The notes beneath the pieces were generated by a model. It was not told the origin of the DNA. It searched no databases and was given only the letters and a program-made list of their open reading frames with translations. From positions 30,557 through 94,556 of the forward strand of contig JAFGGG010000044.1 of assembly GCA_016930675.1 (NCBI GenBank): a DNA stretch of 64,000 nucleotides. Reading direction: 5' to 3'. Source of the stretch: Spirochaetales bacterium (GTDB taxonomy: Bacteria; Spirochaetota; Spirochaetia; SZUA-6; RPPD01). Positions 18,858 to 28,281 of the stretch are shown one piece after another; the first letter of the stretch is position 1, and the number at the start of each line of letters is the position of its first letter. The translations under genes were made by a program, and so were the position numbers.

Positions 18858-19785
18858 TGCGTGTACCCCTCAGCTCAGAATATAGATAGGGAATAATAAT
18901 GGCCATAACCGCTAAAAACATGATCACGGCACTGGCAGCTCCAAACGCCAGACTGCCGCGGTTAAAAGCAAAAGCATACATAAAGGTCGCCGGCATGTCT
19001 GTAGAAAATCCGGGGCCGCCTCTGGTTAAGACCATTACCAGGTCAAAGCTTTTAATGGAAATATGTAATAAAATTATCACCGCGCTTAAAAAAACCGGAC
19101 GCAGACTGGGAATTACAATCCGCAAGTAGATTCGCGGCAGACTGGCCCCGTCAACCTTGGCCGCTTTGATAATCGAATCATCGATACCGCGCAGACCGGC
19201 CAGAAAGAGCGCCAGAACAAAGCCGCTGGACTGCCAGACAGCGGCAATCACTATCGTATAAATTGCCATGTTGGAATCCACCAGCCAGCGGAAGGTAAAA
19301 TCACCAAAACCCAGCTGTTGAATAAGCCGTTCTATGCCCAAATCGGGATTTAAAATCCATCTCCAGGCCGCCCCGGTTACGATAAACGAAAGCGCCATGG
19401 GGTAGAGATAGATTGTTCTGAAAAAGCCCTCACCCCGGATACGCTGATCAAGGAAGATGGCCAATAACAAACCGATAATAATACAGAGCACAATAAATAA
19501 AACACTGAAAATTAACAGATTGACAACAGCCACACTCCATCGCGATTCGGGTGGAAATAAATTAAAATTAGTGAAAAGCCTGACATATTGATGAAACCCG
19601 ACCAGTTCATATTTAGGCAGAAGTCTGGAGTCGGTAAAGGAAATATAGGTTGTCCAACCTATGAAACCGTAGATAAAAACCGCGGCCACAGCTATTGTCG
19701 GGATGACTACCAGTTTGGGAAGAAAATTTTCAATCCGATGTAGGATTCCCGGATTCTGTAATTTATTTCTCATAGGTATCTGCAT
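18847..19785 (-). CDS. Sugar ABC transporter permease (MalF type)
   Basis: A 312-residue protein with about six membrane segments. The EAA loop reads AKVDGASLPRIYLRIVIPS (about residue 215). The start at 19785 was chosen because GGAG lies 7 nt upstream; an ATG nine codons earlier lacks such a site. It is separated from the binding-protein gene by about 170 nt that contain a strong hairpin, the usual arrangement when the binding protein is made in excess over the permeases. Confidence 0.9.
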   Translation of the reverse strand: MQIPMRNKLQNPGILHRIENFLPKLVVIPTIAVAAVFIYGFIGWTTYISFTDSRLLPKYELVGFHQYVRLFTNFNLFPPESRWSVAVVNLLIFSVLFIVLCIIIGLLLAIFLDQRIRGEGFFRTIYLYPMALSFIVTGAAWRWILNPDLGIERLIQQLGFGDFTFRWLVDSNMAIYTIVIAAVWQSSGFVLALFLAGLRGIDDSIIKAAKVDGASLPRIYLRIVIPSLRPVFLSAVIILLHISIKSFDLVMVLTRGGPGFSTDMPATFMYAFAFNRGSLAFGAASAVIMFLAVMAIIIPYLYSELRGTRNAR

Positions 19786-19892
19786 TCCTTTACTCCAATT
19801 GTGGTTTAGCACAATTCCTCATTAGTATAATTCTAATCAAGCCGTTACAATTATGCTAATGAATATTCACTCCTGTTCTCAATTTTTATGAA

Positions 19893-19927
19893 GATGGATA
19901 CCGGCTTTTATAAGGTCGGTATCCATC
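19893..19927 (-). promoter_or_regulatory. Intercistronic hairpin between binding protein and permease genes
   Basis: A perfect 11-bp stem (GATGGATACCG at 19893-19903 with CGGTATCCATC at 19917-19927). No T-run follows on the minus strand, so it is better read as an RNA-stabilising or partial attenuation hairpin than as a full terminator. Confidence 0.6.
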
Positions 19928-19955
19928 ACAAAATCAAACTTATCTCACAATTACA

Positions 19956-21209
19956 TTACTTAGCTGCTTTTACAGCATCGGCCAGCTGAGCAGCTGCGTC
20001 TTCAGCCGACAAATCAGAATTGTAAAAATTGGTTACCACATCCATGATCGCGCCTCTGATAGCGGGCATAACCGCCATTTCATGCGCCATACTCGGAATC
20101 AAACCGCCTGTTTTGGACGTTTCACTAAAATCTTTCATAGCCAGACGAGCAGGTGCGTCGAACGGACCCTCAGGCATGCCCATGCGTACAGGAATGGAGC
20201 CTTTATTGATATTAAAGACCTCCTGGAATTTGGGCTGGAGAATCAGACGGGCCATGGCTTTTTGAGCTGCTTCGTTCTTTGCCTGAACCTTGAACATAAT
20301 AAAACTGTCGATATTGAATATAAACTGTTTGCTTGTTCCCGGAGCAACCGCCGCCACATAATCAGTATTAGGAACCTTGCCTGCAGCGGTAAACTCGCCT
20401 TTGGCCCAGTCGCCCATAAACTGCATGCCAGCTTCGCCTTTGATGACCATGGCTGTTGCCAGGTTCCAGTCTCTCCCCGGTGCACCCGGATCGGTATACT
20501 GCTTGATCATCTTAAAGGTTTTTAAAACTTCGACCATAGTCGGGCTGTTCAGTGCCGCGGGATCCGCATCTACCAAAGCTTTTTTGTAGAAATCTGTACC
20601 GCCCACACCGGCCACGATTATTTCAAATACAGTGGCTTCCTGCCAGGGTTGTCCACCCCAGGCCACGGGAATCATGCCTGCCGCCTGTATTTTCTTGCAT
20701 GCATCTTCAAACTCTGCCCATGTAGTGGGAATTTTTGCTCCGGCTTTTTTGAAGACTTCGGGATTACACCACATCCAGTTTATTCTGTGCACGTTAACCG
20801 GAACAGCTACCCAATGACCCTGATACTTCATAATATCGGCCACAACTTTAGGGACAAGCTCATCCCATTTTTCCGCTTGAGCCACATCATCTAGATTAGT
20901 TAAAACCCCTTCATCTCCCCACAGTTGGATCTGCGGACCTTTAACCTGAGCTGCTGCCGGGGGATTACCCGCTACTGCTCTTGATTTAAGAACTGTCATA
21001 GCCTGATCACCGCCGCCGCCGGCAACTGCGAAATCTTTCCATGTATGCCCTTCTTCTTCCAACATTTCCTTGAGTACTGCAACAGCTGCAGCCTCTCCAC
21101 CGGAAGTCCACCAGTGAAGCACTTCTACTTCACCCGGACCGCCGGCGCCCTCACAGAAGAAAAACATGCACGCCACGAGGACTATTAAAGCGCCTTTTAA
21201 AAACTTCAT
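19956..21209 (-). CDS. Sugar-binding lipoprotein, glucose/mannose type
   Basis: A 417-residue extracytoplasmic solute-binding protein of family 1. It has a signal peptide with a loose lipobox (MFFFC, acylated Cys at about residue 19), then the HWWTSGGEAAAV and VAGGGGDQAMTVLKSR stretches that mark glucose/mannose-type (GtsA-like) binding proteins. It is the first gene of the ABC operon, with AAGGAGG at the correct distance from the ATG. Regulation probably acts through the palindromes at 21284-21312 and 21470-21505. The substrate is inferred from motif similarity only. Confidence 0.88.
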   Translation of the reverse strand: MKFLKGALIVLVACMFFFCEGAGGPGEVEVLHWWTSGGEAAAVAVLKEMLEEEGHTWKDFAVAGGGGDQAMTVLKSRAVAGNPPAAAQVKGPQIQLWGDEGVLTNLDDVAQAEKWDELVPKVVADIMKYQGHWVAVPVNVHRINWMWCNPEVFKKAGAKIPTTWAEFEDACKKIQAAGMIPVAWGGQPWQEATVFEIIVAGVGGTDFYKKALVDADPAALNSPTMVEVLKTFKMIKQYTDPGAPGRDWNLATAMVIKGEAGMQFMGDWAKGEFTAAGKVPNTDYVAAVAPGTSKQFIFNIDSFIMFKVQAKNEAAQKAMARLILQPKFQEVFNINKGSIPVRMGMPEGPFDAPARLAMKDFSETSKTGGLIPSMAHEMAVMPAIRGAIMDVVTNFYNSDLSAEDAAAQLADAVKAAK

Positions 21210-21283
21210 TTTTTCCTCCTTTTAAAATTTTAAGGTACTTATAGCAGTCTACACGGAAAATCTATGCTCTTTTCATAATAAAC

Positions 21284-21312
21284 GTTAAATACATTCCTCC
21301 AATGTATTTAAC
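21284..21312. promoter_or_regulatory. Perfect inverted repeat, candidate operator of the sugar operon
   Basis: GTTAAATACATT (21284-21295) and AATGTATTTAAC (21301-21312) form a perfect 12-bp inverted repeat with a 5-nt spacer, about 75 nt upstream of the binding-protein start. Size and symmetry suit a repressor site. No regulator gene adjoins. Confidence 0.55.
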
Positions 21313-21469
21313 ATGTGATTCCAACATAAATTTTTACCTATGTATGACTTATATATTATCTGCAAATATCATACCAACTGATCATAAAAGAGTGTATTTT
21401 TTAATTATTTATATTATATAGAGTTAACCTATTTATTATAAAGGCGCGGTTTTGATCATTTATACCTTT

Positions 21470-21505
21470 TACAGTAAGTGTTTAGTTTGATAAACACTTA
21501 CTGTA
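21470..21505. promoter_or_regulatory. Perfect 15-bp inverted repeat between sugar operon and lipoprotein gene
   Basis: TACAGTAAGTGTTTA (21470-21484) and TAAACACTTACTGTA (21491-21505) with a 6-nt loop. It lies 60 nt past the lipoprotein stop and about 260 nt before the binding-protein start. Without a T-run it is either a distal operator or an unusual transcription end. The rest of 21210-21565 is AT-rich non-coding sequence. Confidence 0.5.
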
Positions 21506-21565
21506 TAGTTGACTAAACAATCAGTAGCGATTTACAAGTTATGAAAACTTTCCGGATAAACATAC

Positions 21566-22276
21566 CTAAAGGTCGGTAATCCACTCGGCATAATAGATAA
21601 ATTCTTTTGCCAGCCCCACTACGCATAAATAATGCGACAGCCCGTCATCAATAGTAAAGATTTGTCCCTGACTATTGGTATTAAAAGGTGTGCGAAAGTA
21701 TTTATAAACTCCGTATCTTTGTTTTTGCTCATCATAAGACGGGAAACGGGCGGTTAGCTCCACCCTCCATTTTACAATATAATAGTCCTCTGCTATTTTT
21801 ACCGGCTTTGCCTGTAAAACAAACACATTGCTGAAATAAAACAGCCTCGGATTCTCCTTATGTTCGACAACGATTGCTTCTGAAGTATAGCTGCTTTTTA
21901 TGGTCTTTTGTAAGATATCCCTTTTAATGCATACTGTGATTTTTTGCATAACCTGTTGTACTTTTTTATTTTCCCGGTAGATGCTTTCAGCTATCTTTAA
22001 AGGGGCGCCCGACGCTTTCAAATAACGGTCAAGCATATTCGCGGCTTCTTTATAACCCAACAGCCTGCCCCCGAACACCAGACTGCCGTATAAATCCTTC
22101 AAAAACTCTTTTTCCTCATGTGTAAACTGCTGCTTCTCGATTGCCTTTTGTTCAAGCAGATCGACTCTGTGCTGCAGCTCTGAAAAATCGCCTGTTGCCA
22201 GTTTATAGGCTGTGCAGCCCATTACAAGCGCAGAGAGCAGCACCAAAATTACAAGTACACTTATATTTCTACGCAT
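21566..22276 (-). CDS. Predicted lipoprotein with coiled-coil segment
   Basis: A 236-residue protein. The N-terminus is a clear lipoprotein signal (hydrophobic residues 5-20, lipobox LVMGC). A heptad-like stretch (about residues 33-60) is probably a short coiled coil, followed by a mixed alpha/beta domain not recognised. The start at 22276 places the signal peptide at the N-terminus; longer readings would run into the upstream gene. The 17-nt gap to the leucine-rich-repeat-like gene suggests one transcript. Function unknown. Confidence 0.65.
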   Translation of the reverse strand: MRRNISVLVILVLLSALVMGCTAYKLATGDFSELQHRVDLLEQKAIEKQQFTHEEKEFLKDLYGSLVFGGRLLGYKEAANMLDRYLKASGAPLKIAESIYRENKKVQQVMQKITVCIKRDILQKTIKSSYTSEAIVVEHKENPRLFYFSNVFVLQAKPVKIAEDYYIVKWRVELTARFPSYDEQKQRYGVYKYFRTPFNTNSQGQIFTIDDGLSHYLCVVGLAKEFIYYAEWITDL

Positions 22277-22292
22277 CAAGATTAAAACTCCA

Positions 22293-23789
22293 TTAAAAAT
22301 CACGCCACTGGTCGAACCATCCTGTATAGGGCTTCTGATCGAATGTATGGCCTGCTTTTTCCAGCAGCAGCGCGTAGACGTCACCGACCTCTTCGCGCTC
22401 AATGGTCTCTAAGATTTGTTTTTCATGGATTTTATTAAAACTCTGCACAAAGTCAGATAAAATCTCTTTAAAGTCATTATCATTAGAGCGCGTTTTTAGT
22501 AATCTCATAATTCTGCTGCAAGCTTGCTTATAAGCATTAAACGCGGTTTTGGCACACGAGCTTTTCATTCCCTCTCTACCATCCCAGCCGCGGAAAGGAT
22601 TGTTCATGTTTGCTTCCAGCCAGTCTTCACTGCGTGCCTTGGAGATATGCAAATTTGGACAGTCCTTTAATTTTTCCTGCAGTGTTTTTTTGGCATGGGC
22701 CGGGAAACTTGTGATGTAAACTGTGTATAAATCCGGCAGCTGCTTGGTGTCAGGAAAATCATCTCCCCTAAAGCCGAAGATATCATGTAGAAATACGGAC
22801 TCAAGTGTTTTTATCTTGTCAAGCATGTGGATATTCCGGATATTTCCCGGTACGCCGCTTATCCTGAGCGAACGTAATCGCGGGTAGTATGAGCTTATGC
22901 TTTGAATATCAATACCGGAGACATTTTTAAACCCAAGATCCGTCAGCCGGGGAAGGTTAAAATCAGGCAGTTCCTGATCCTTCATATCAAGATATATTCT
23001 CAGCAAACGGCCCTCCTGCGGGTGGTCTATATGTATTTTTTTTAGGGGCGTGCTTCCGGAAATTTCAAGGGATTTCACGTCTTTATTCAAACGGATGACA
23101 CATGTTCCCGTATTTATTTCTATCGCAAAATTTTGCAGATGTGTCTTTCTGATGTCGATATCATTTTGATTGTGCCCACTCCACTTCAAAGTTTTAATCA
23201 GCCTGCGTGATTCAAGATATTCAATAACATTTTCATCATTTCCTTCATACATTATTTCTCTGAGAGCACCCAGCTTGTCCAATTCCTGCCAATTCTCGAC
23301 ATTCGCTTTAGGAGATACAGCGATCCACCATGAGTCGGCTCTTTCATTCCTTCCATTGATCTTCACGAGCTCACGCATGCTTAAAGCCTTGGCTTTTTTA
23401 TAGTTTGTACGTTCCTGTTCCGGACACTGCCGCCACTCATAATCGAATTCCGCACTATGCTAATCAGTGGGCCAGCTGCCATAAGCATTTATTTCTATCC
23501 TCTCTAAAGGCTCAGCATTCCCTATAAAAACAAATTGACTGGGAACATACACCGTCTCTGCGTAAAGACAACTAAATTCATTGTGCCAACCCCCAAAAGA
23601 CTTTATAAACGGTTTTAAATCGGGTATGTCTTTTTCTACCGGTGGATTATCATCAAACCAGTCCAATGTTAAAACTCCGGCCCGCTCTTCCCGAATATCG
23701 ATAACCTGATACGCACACCACTTGTCGTACTTAAGGGAACGTATGCAGTAGATATCGCCTACTTGCGTTTTTCTAAACCGATTACTCAC
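22293..23789 (-). pseudogene. Leucine-rich-repeat-like protein gene interrupted by an in-frame TAG
   Basis: Two open segments in the same frame are separated only by TAG at 23462-23460. The upstream piece (GTG at 23789, about 109 residues) starts SNRFRKTQVGDIYCI and ends YGSWPTD. The downstream piece carries straight on with HSAEFDYEWRQCPEQER and then a 361-residue region with LRR-like spacing (LPRLTDLGF, YPRLRSLRI, LPDLYTVYI). Related proteins I recall run uninterrupted through this junction (a YGSW block followed by an EW...PEERR-type stretch), so this is most likely one gene with a premature stop. The downstream part could restart at the ATG at 23378. If the TAG is read through, the protein is about 498 residues. 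Function unknown. Confidence 0.65.
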
Positions 23790-24351
23790 TATAATCTCCA
23801 CAATTAAACTCTATTATAAATTCCATCCATCTCAATTCTCTGAATTTTTCCAGCTTATTAATAAGCTGCCCATGCATTTCTTCATTATATTCTATTTTTA
23901 TTACGTAAACCTGCCTTCCTTCATAAAAAAGTTCATGCGGTGCTTTCCGCTGCTCAAAGCGGGCGATCTGCGCCAGCGAAATCAGGTGGCCTTGCTTGGT
24001 TTCAATACGTATGTTCTGAAGATCCTTGATATTATCCTGCTCCGATATCTGTTTTTTAATTTGCCGCGAAACTTCCTCTTCAACCAATCCATAGGCTTCC
24101 ATTTTCTTTTTATCATATATAATGTCAATGATAGATTCGGGCAGGCCCAGGATTTCAGCTTTATGAACGTAATCGATTTTTTTAAGCTCTTGCTTTAAGT
24201 CTTCAAGTATTCCGCGGGGAGGCACCGTATGCCTATCAAATATTAATGAAACACAACCTGCGGATTCCTTGCGGCAATCAACAAACATCAGGCAGGCAGC
24301 GAGCAAGAGAACCAGGTATATTTTACCGGGGCGATTTTTAACCGAGATCAT
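23782..24351 (-). CDS. Lipoprotein resembling an RND-pump subdomain
   Basis: A 189-residue protein with an N-terminal signal (residues 9-24) and a possible lipobox before Cys26 (FVDC). The mature part reads like a piece of the periplasmic porter/docking region of AcrB-type transporters: a YGL...EVSRQI segment, then GHLISLAQIARFEQRKAPHE, which parallels the 'plsdvA' strand and loop of RND permeases. No membrane spans follow, so it cannot be a pump by itself. It could be an accessory that sits on an RND complex or a decayed fragment given a signal peptide. It overlaps the next gene by 8 nt. Function inferred weakly. Confidence 0.5.
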   Translation of the reverse strand: MISVKNRPGKIYLVLLLAACLMFVDCRKESAGCVSLIFDRHTVPPRGILEDLKQELKKIDYVHKAEILGLPESIIDIIYDKKKMEAYGLVEEEVSRQIKKQISEQDNIKDLQNIRIETKQGHLISLAQIARFEQRKAPHELFYEGRQVYVIKIEYNEEMHGQLINKLEKFRELRWMEFIIEFNCGDYSE

Positions 24352-24391
24352 AATGCATAAGATTATACTCCCAAAAAATATATCTATCAAC

Positions 24392-24414
24392 ATACCCCCA
24401 TAGGTGGCGGCTTT
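24392..24414. repeat. Palindromic repeat, second copy
   Basis: ATACCCCCATAGGTGG followed by CGGCTTTT resembles the element at 1469-1498. It lies in the 238-nt gap (24352-24589) between the RND-like lipoprotein gene and the divergent exosortase gene. I see no other feature in that gap. Confidence 0.35.
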
Positions 24415-24589
24415 TCGGAAGTAAAGTACGGCCGCAGATAAAGGTCCGGGCACAAAGACCGCAGCGGCAGGTTAATAATAGGGCGCAGCATATGTATAAC
24501 GGTTGTGCGGAAAAAGTCACTTTTTTGCCGTGTTGTACTAAAGTATGGCCACTGTTTTGTCATAATTCGAAGGTATACTTATTCGCAGT

Positions 24590-25135
24590 ATGTACAATAC
24601 CAGATCTGAAAAACTGAAATCCGCTTTGTGCATCATTCTCTTAAGCATCCTCTTAAAACTTTTGCACTGTCTATTTCAGTCCGCAGGGGCGGAAATTTAC
24701 CTGTTAAAGATGATAGCGGATATAACAGGAACCATCACCGGAACGGTTTTTTCAGAAGCAACCGGTTCGGAGTATGTATCCGATAACGGTCTGTTTATAA
24801 TTTCGTCCGCCTGTTCCGGCTGGCGCCTGTTTCTACTCTACTTTTTATACGGCCACCTGTATTATTTTATTCTTACATCCGGATCAGCAATGTGCCCGGC
24901 CGGCTTCTTAAAAAAAACATGCTTTATATATCTGTTTTCTTTTTGGATAAATATTCTACGAATAGTCTTTTTTATTCAATTCCATTTTTTATTGATAAGC
25001 GGCGCTAATTACCTCTTCAGCCACGCGCTTATCTCAATGCTGATCGCGGTATGCGGTTATGTAATGTTAATCATAATTATCAGCAAGAAAGGGGAACCAC
25101 AGTATGAACATAGCAAACAGCTTATTTTTCAGTAA
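24590..25135 (+). CDS. xrtK: Exosortase K-like membrane cysteine protease/transpeptidase
   Basis: A 181-residue polytopic membrane protein with about five spans. The three exosortase catalytic residues are placed as expected: C75 in SSACSGW, R124 in NILRIVF and H145 in FSHALIS, each at the start or within a hydrophobic segment. Exosortases cleave C-terminal sorting signals of exported proteins near the membrane. The small size matches the dedicated single-target types such as XrtK. The downstream gene, overlapping by 32 nt, encodes a protein with the matching MTEP-type C-terminus. Both gene pairing and motif support the K type; the exact subtype is recalled, not tested. Confidence 0.8.
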   Translation: MYNTRSEKLKSALCIILLSILLKLLHCLFQSAGAEIYLLKMIADITGTITGTVFSEATGSEYVSDNGLFIISSACSGWRLFLLYFLYGHLYYFILTSGSAMCPAGFLKKTCFIYLFSFWINILRIVFFIQFHFLLISGANYLFSHALISMLIAVCGYVMLIIIISKKGEPQYEHSKQLIFQ

Positions 25136-27911
25136 AACCAGAACAAGAATCCTCATTATACTCATCCCCCGTTTACTCGTCATCCTATTTTTATTAGTGC
25201 AGGAAACATTCTGGCACGAAGGTACGTTTTTAAAGGACCTCATGCCTCTGTCCATATTAATTGCTGCCGATTTACTCGTCAGTATATTTTACACATTTCA
25301 ACCGTTTAAAAAAATCTTTAAAACATGCGGTCGCACGCTCACGGATACGCTTTTCTTTTTTTACTCGGTAATAGTCTGTTATTTTATGGTTTTTTCAATC
25401 TCCATGCCGCGCTTATTCGGCCCCAGCGAAAATCCGTATGAGAACATATTGATTGTGGCAATTATCCAGCTGATCTCATTAGGATTTTTGTTCTCCAATC
25501 TCTCTTTAAGGCTGATTCCGAAAAACTTTAGCAAACGCCCTTATCTTCCTTTGGGCTTAGGTGTGCTGTCTTTTGTTTTGAGTTTCTTACTTCAAAGCGT
25601 GATCCAATCCGTTTTTAATACGGTAATCAATAATATATCCGTCCATGTAGCAGCATTATGCATGATATTCTATTGCATAACCGTTTTTTATCTATTATAT
25701 AGCGGCTGCTGGTTGTGCTACAGGAAATATCTGAGAACTTATAAACCGGCTCAGGTACTACTTAAAATATTCACCGCCTTGGGTCTGGTACTGATCATTC
25801 TGCTGACCGTAATTTTCCAAAAAGACTATTCACCATTTAATGTTATGGGTTTTCTGGCACCGGGCATGTTCAGACTGCTGATTGAATACAGTCTCCTGTG
25901 GATCTGTTTTTTTATCGGCATGACCGGGCTGACTATGACTTCCGCGCTAAAAAACAATCTTCTAAAAAAAATAGTATTCGCGCTTTTATGCATCTCACTG
26001 CCCATTAATCTGTACATCGCCATTGTGCTGCTGCCTGTTTTAGCTCTCATTCCGTTTTTAGCGGTTTTTTACCCGATAATCCTACTGTATTTTTTCTTTT
26101 ACCTGTTATTAATCTTTCACGTACAGGCATTATTCCGCATTAAGCAGGCCCTTACTTCCGGACAAGGCACACCCCTGGCACAAGCCGGGTTTGTATCGCG
26201 GGTAATCCTTCTGATGTTGATTATTCCTTTAGGTACGGTTAGCAATGCTTTTTTGGATAAGGCGGTCTTACACCAGGCGTATTACAGTATGTACAACTCC
26301 GACACAATCATCCGTCTGGACGGAGGCCGTTTGCAGAGCGTGCTCGATGAATTCAGCAACAGGCGCAGAGATTCTTACCTTCCGTTTATCACTCCGCTGC
26401 GCAGAGCGCTTATTCTGGAAAATAAAAATCTGGACAGGAAAGAAGCATATAAGCTGTACCGGTTTTTCCTGGGATATCAGAATATCACGTATAGTCCGGA
26501 TGAACAGGTGGTCTGGCCGCGGCAGGTTCTGATCCGTGATGTACGGGAAATCGGTTTTTCCGCGCACGGTTCGTATATGCAGAGCAAGGTGCTGATTGAA
26601 ATCGAAAATCCGAATCAGTTTACGGATGAGTTTTATCAGGTTTTTGAAATTCCACCGGACGTTTTCATTACCGATTTATCACTCTGGATAGGTGACTCTG
26701 AAACAAAGGGTTTGTTGGCCAGGAAAGAGCCGGCGCTTACGGTGTATACCAACATAATACGGGCATTGCGAGATCCGGCTCTTTTGATGTATCAGAATGA
26801 CGGCAGCTGCTCGTTGCGGGTATTCCCGGTAGAAGCAAGGCAAAAAAGGCGGGCGGCAATTACATTCTGCTACAGGCAACCGTTTGTATTTACCTTCGAC
26901 TCCAAACTCATCAGAATCGATCACAGCTTAATTGAGCAGCCCCGGTTTGAAGGGGAAAACAAACAGCCGGACATTGATCCTGCTGTCAGCAACAGCATGT
27001 ACAGAGGCCGGACAGAGCAGGTGCTTCATTTCATTGTTGATTACTCGGAGAACGCGGATATCTCCATAGAACAAGCGGCTGATATAATCCAAGATCTGCT
27101 CGGTGAAAATGAGTGGCGGGGCCGGGTTCGTTTTTCCCTGGCCAACTATAATTGGAAAACATACGATTCCCTGGACCACTTAATCCACGCTCCTTCCGCG
27201 CATGCCCTTGCATTCCGGCGGCAGGGAGCTTTTGTGTACTCCCGCGTGCTGACAGGCCTGCTGCGGGAATATGACCGCACCACACAGACTCCCCGCTTTG
27301 TCATAATCAGCAATACAAACCAGCTGTGGCTGATTCATTCTTCACTGCTGCCTTATAAACTGAATTATCCCGCGTTGCGCCAGGCGTACAGACTTGACAG
27401 TGAAGGAAATCTTTACAAGTTTTCTATGTATGCCCTCCGCAATGAAAAGCAATGCGATTCTCTAACTGATGACGATTACGCTACTCCGGTAATCATGGAA
27501 AACAGGCTCACGGCACAAAGAGATAATCTATTTCCGGTGATTTCAGAATACGCTCAAAATTCCATCGCGGAAATAATGCGGCAAAACACTCACCTTGACG
27601 CATGGGAAACCAACGCCCTGCTTTTTGCACTGTGGAGTCGCGGAGAAATACTGCATGACGGAGATCCCGCCAGATATGAACAGTTGGGCCGCTACGCTCA
27701 AAAACAAGACTTGCTCATGCCTTTTTTGAGTTATATTGTATTAGAAAACACGGATCAGGAAAACATCCTCAAAGAATTAGACAAGAACGCGGCCCAGGCG
27801 ACATTGCTCTCCGACGGAAAGCTAAAATCCGTGAACATGACCGAACCTCCTCTTTTCCCGTTTTTTATCGCATTGATTGTCATTTTGTTCGTACCAATAA
27901 AAAAGCGATAG
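25104..27911 (+). CDS. MSEP-CTERM-like protein: multispan membrane and VIT-domain target of exosortase
   Basis: A 935-residue protein. Residues 1-420 contain about ten membrane spans. A VIT (inter-alpha-trypsin-type) domain follows at about 475-600, with characteristic LSLWIGD, RDPALLMY and RVFPVEA segments. Then comes a region that may be a degenerate VWA-like fold. The C-terminus is a sorting signal: MTEP (912-915), a hydrophobic stretch (916-931) and IKKR. This tripartite tail matches the MSEP-CTERM pattern known to occur beside exosortase K, with T replacing S. AAAGGGG lies upstream of the ATG inside the exosortase gene. Processing of the large ectodomain at the tail is inferred; the biological role is unknown. 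Confidence 0.8.
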   Translation: MNIANSLFFSKTRTRILIILIPRLLVILFLLVQETFWHEGTFLKDLMPLSILIAADLLVSIFYTFQPFKKIFKTCGRTLTDTLFFFYSVIVCYFMVFSISMPRLFGPSENPYENILIVAIIQLISLGFLFSNLSLRLIPKNFSKRPYLPLGLGVLSFVLSFLLQSVIQSVFNTVINNISVHVAALCMIFYCITVFYLLYSGCWLCYRKYLRTYKPAQVLLKIFTALGLVLIILLTVIFQKDYSPFNVMGFLAPGMFRLLIEYSLLWICFFIGMTGLTMTSALKNNLLKKIVFALLCISLPINLYIAIVLLPVLALIPFLAVFYPIILLYFFFYLLLIFHVQALFRIKQALTSGQGTPLAQAGFVSRVILLMLIIPLGTVSNAFLDKAVLHQAYYSMYNSDTIIRLDGGRLQSVLDEFSNRRRDSYLPFITPLRRALILENKNLDRKEAYKLYRFFLGYQNITYSPDEQVVWPRQVLIRDVREIGFSAHGSYMQSKVLIEIENPNQFTDEFYQVFEIPPDVFITDLSLWIGDSETKGLLARKEPALTVYTNIIRALRDPALLMYQNDGSCSLRVFPVEARQKRRAAITFCYRQPFVFTFDSKLIRIDHSLIEQPRFEGENKQPDIDPAVSNSMYRGRTEQVLHFIVDYSENADISIEQAADIIQDLLGENEWRGRVRFSLANYNWKTYDSLDHLIHAPSAHALAFRRQGAFVYSRVLTGLLREYDRTTQTPRFVIISNTNQLWLIHSSLLPYKLNYPALRQAYRLDSEGNLYKFSMYALRNEKQCDSLTDDDYATPVIMENRLTAQRDNLFPVISEYAQNSIAEIMRQNTHLDAWETNALLFALWSRGEILHDGDPARYEQLGRYAQKQDLLMPFLSYIVLENTDQENILKELDKNAAQATLLSDGKLKSVNMTEPPLFPFFIALIVILFVPIKKR

Positions 27912-27971
27912 CATCAGATACTTTTTTATGGCACAATGCAGAAAGAATTCCTTAGCAGGAGGTATGGGAAT

Positions 27972-28280
27972 ATGTTCATAGTCCATGTTTTCGTACATGT
28001 CAAAGAAAATCAGATAGACGATTTCAAAAGCGCTACCCTGGAAAACGCCGCCAATAGCGTGCAGGAACAGGGAATCGCCCGTTTCGACGTGCTTCAGCAG
28101 CAGGACGATCCGTCACGCTTTGTGCTGGTGGAAGTATACCGCACAGACGCCGATCCCGCACGGCATAAAGAGACGGCTCATTATCTCAAGTGGCGCCAAA
28201 CCGTAGCTCCCATGATGGCGGAAGAGCGCGGCAGTATAAAATATCGCAACCTTTATCCCGACGAAGCCGGCTGGGATTAA
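27972..28280 (+). CDS. Antibiotic biosynthesis monooxygenase (ABM) family protein
   Basis: A 102-residue protein beginning [12 protein letters not shown], the dimeric alpha+beta barrel fold of ABM/LsrG-like proteins. A conserved E-V-Y-R strand and the H-(x)4-HYLKWR segment are visible. The start at 27972 is set by AGGAGG 9 nt upstream; a reading beginning 12 codons earlier lacks a site. The stop is followed after one base by the iron alcohol dehydrogenase start, a pairing seen in several bacteria. A small-aldehyde or quinone metabolism link is possible. Substrate unknown. Confidence 0.78.
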   Translation: MFIVHVFVHVKENQIDDFKSATLENAANSVQEQGIARFDVLQQQDDPSRFVLVEVYRTDADPARHKETAHYLKWRQTVAPMMAEERGSIKYRNLYPDEAGWD

Positions 28281-28281
28281 G

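Noticed and set aside
19893..19927. Hairpin as a full terminator inside the sugar operon
   Set aside because: No T-run follows the stem on the transcribed strand, so complete termination is unlikely.
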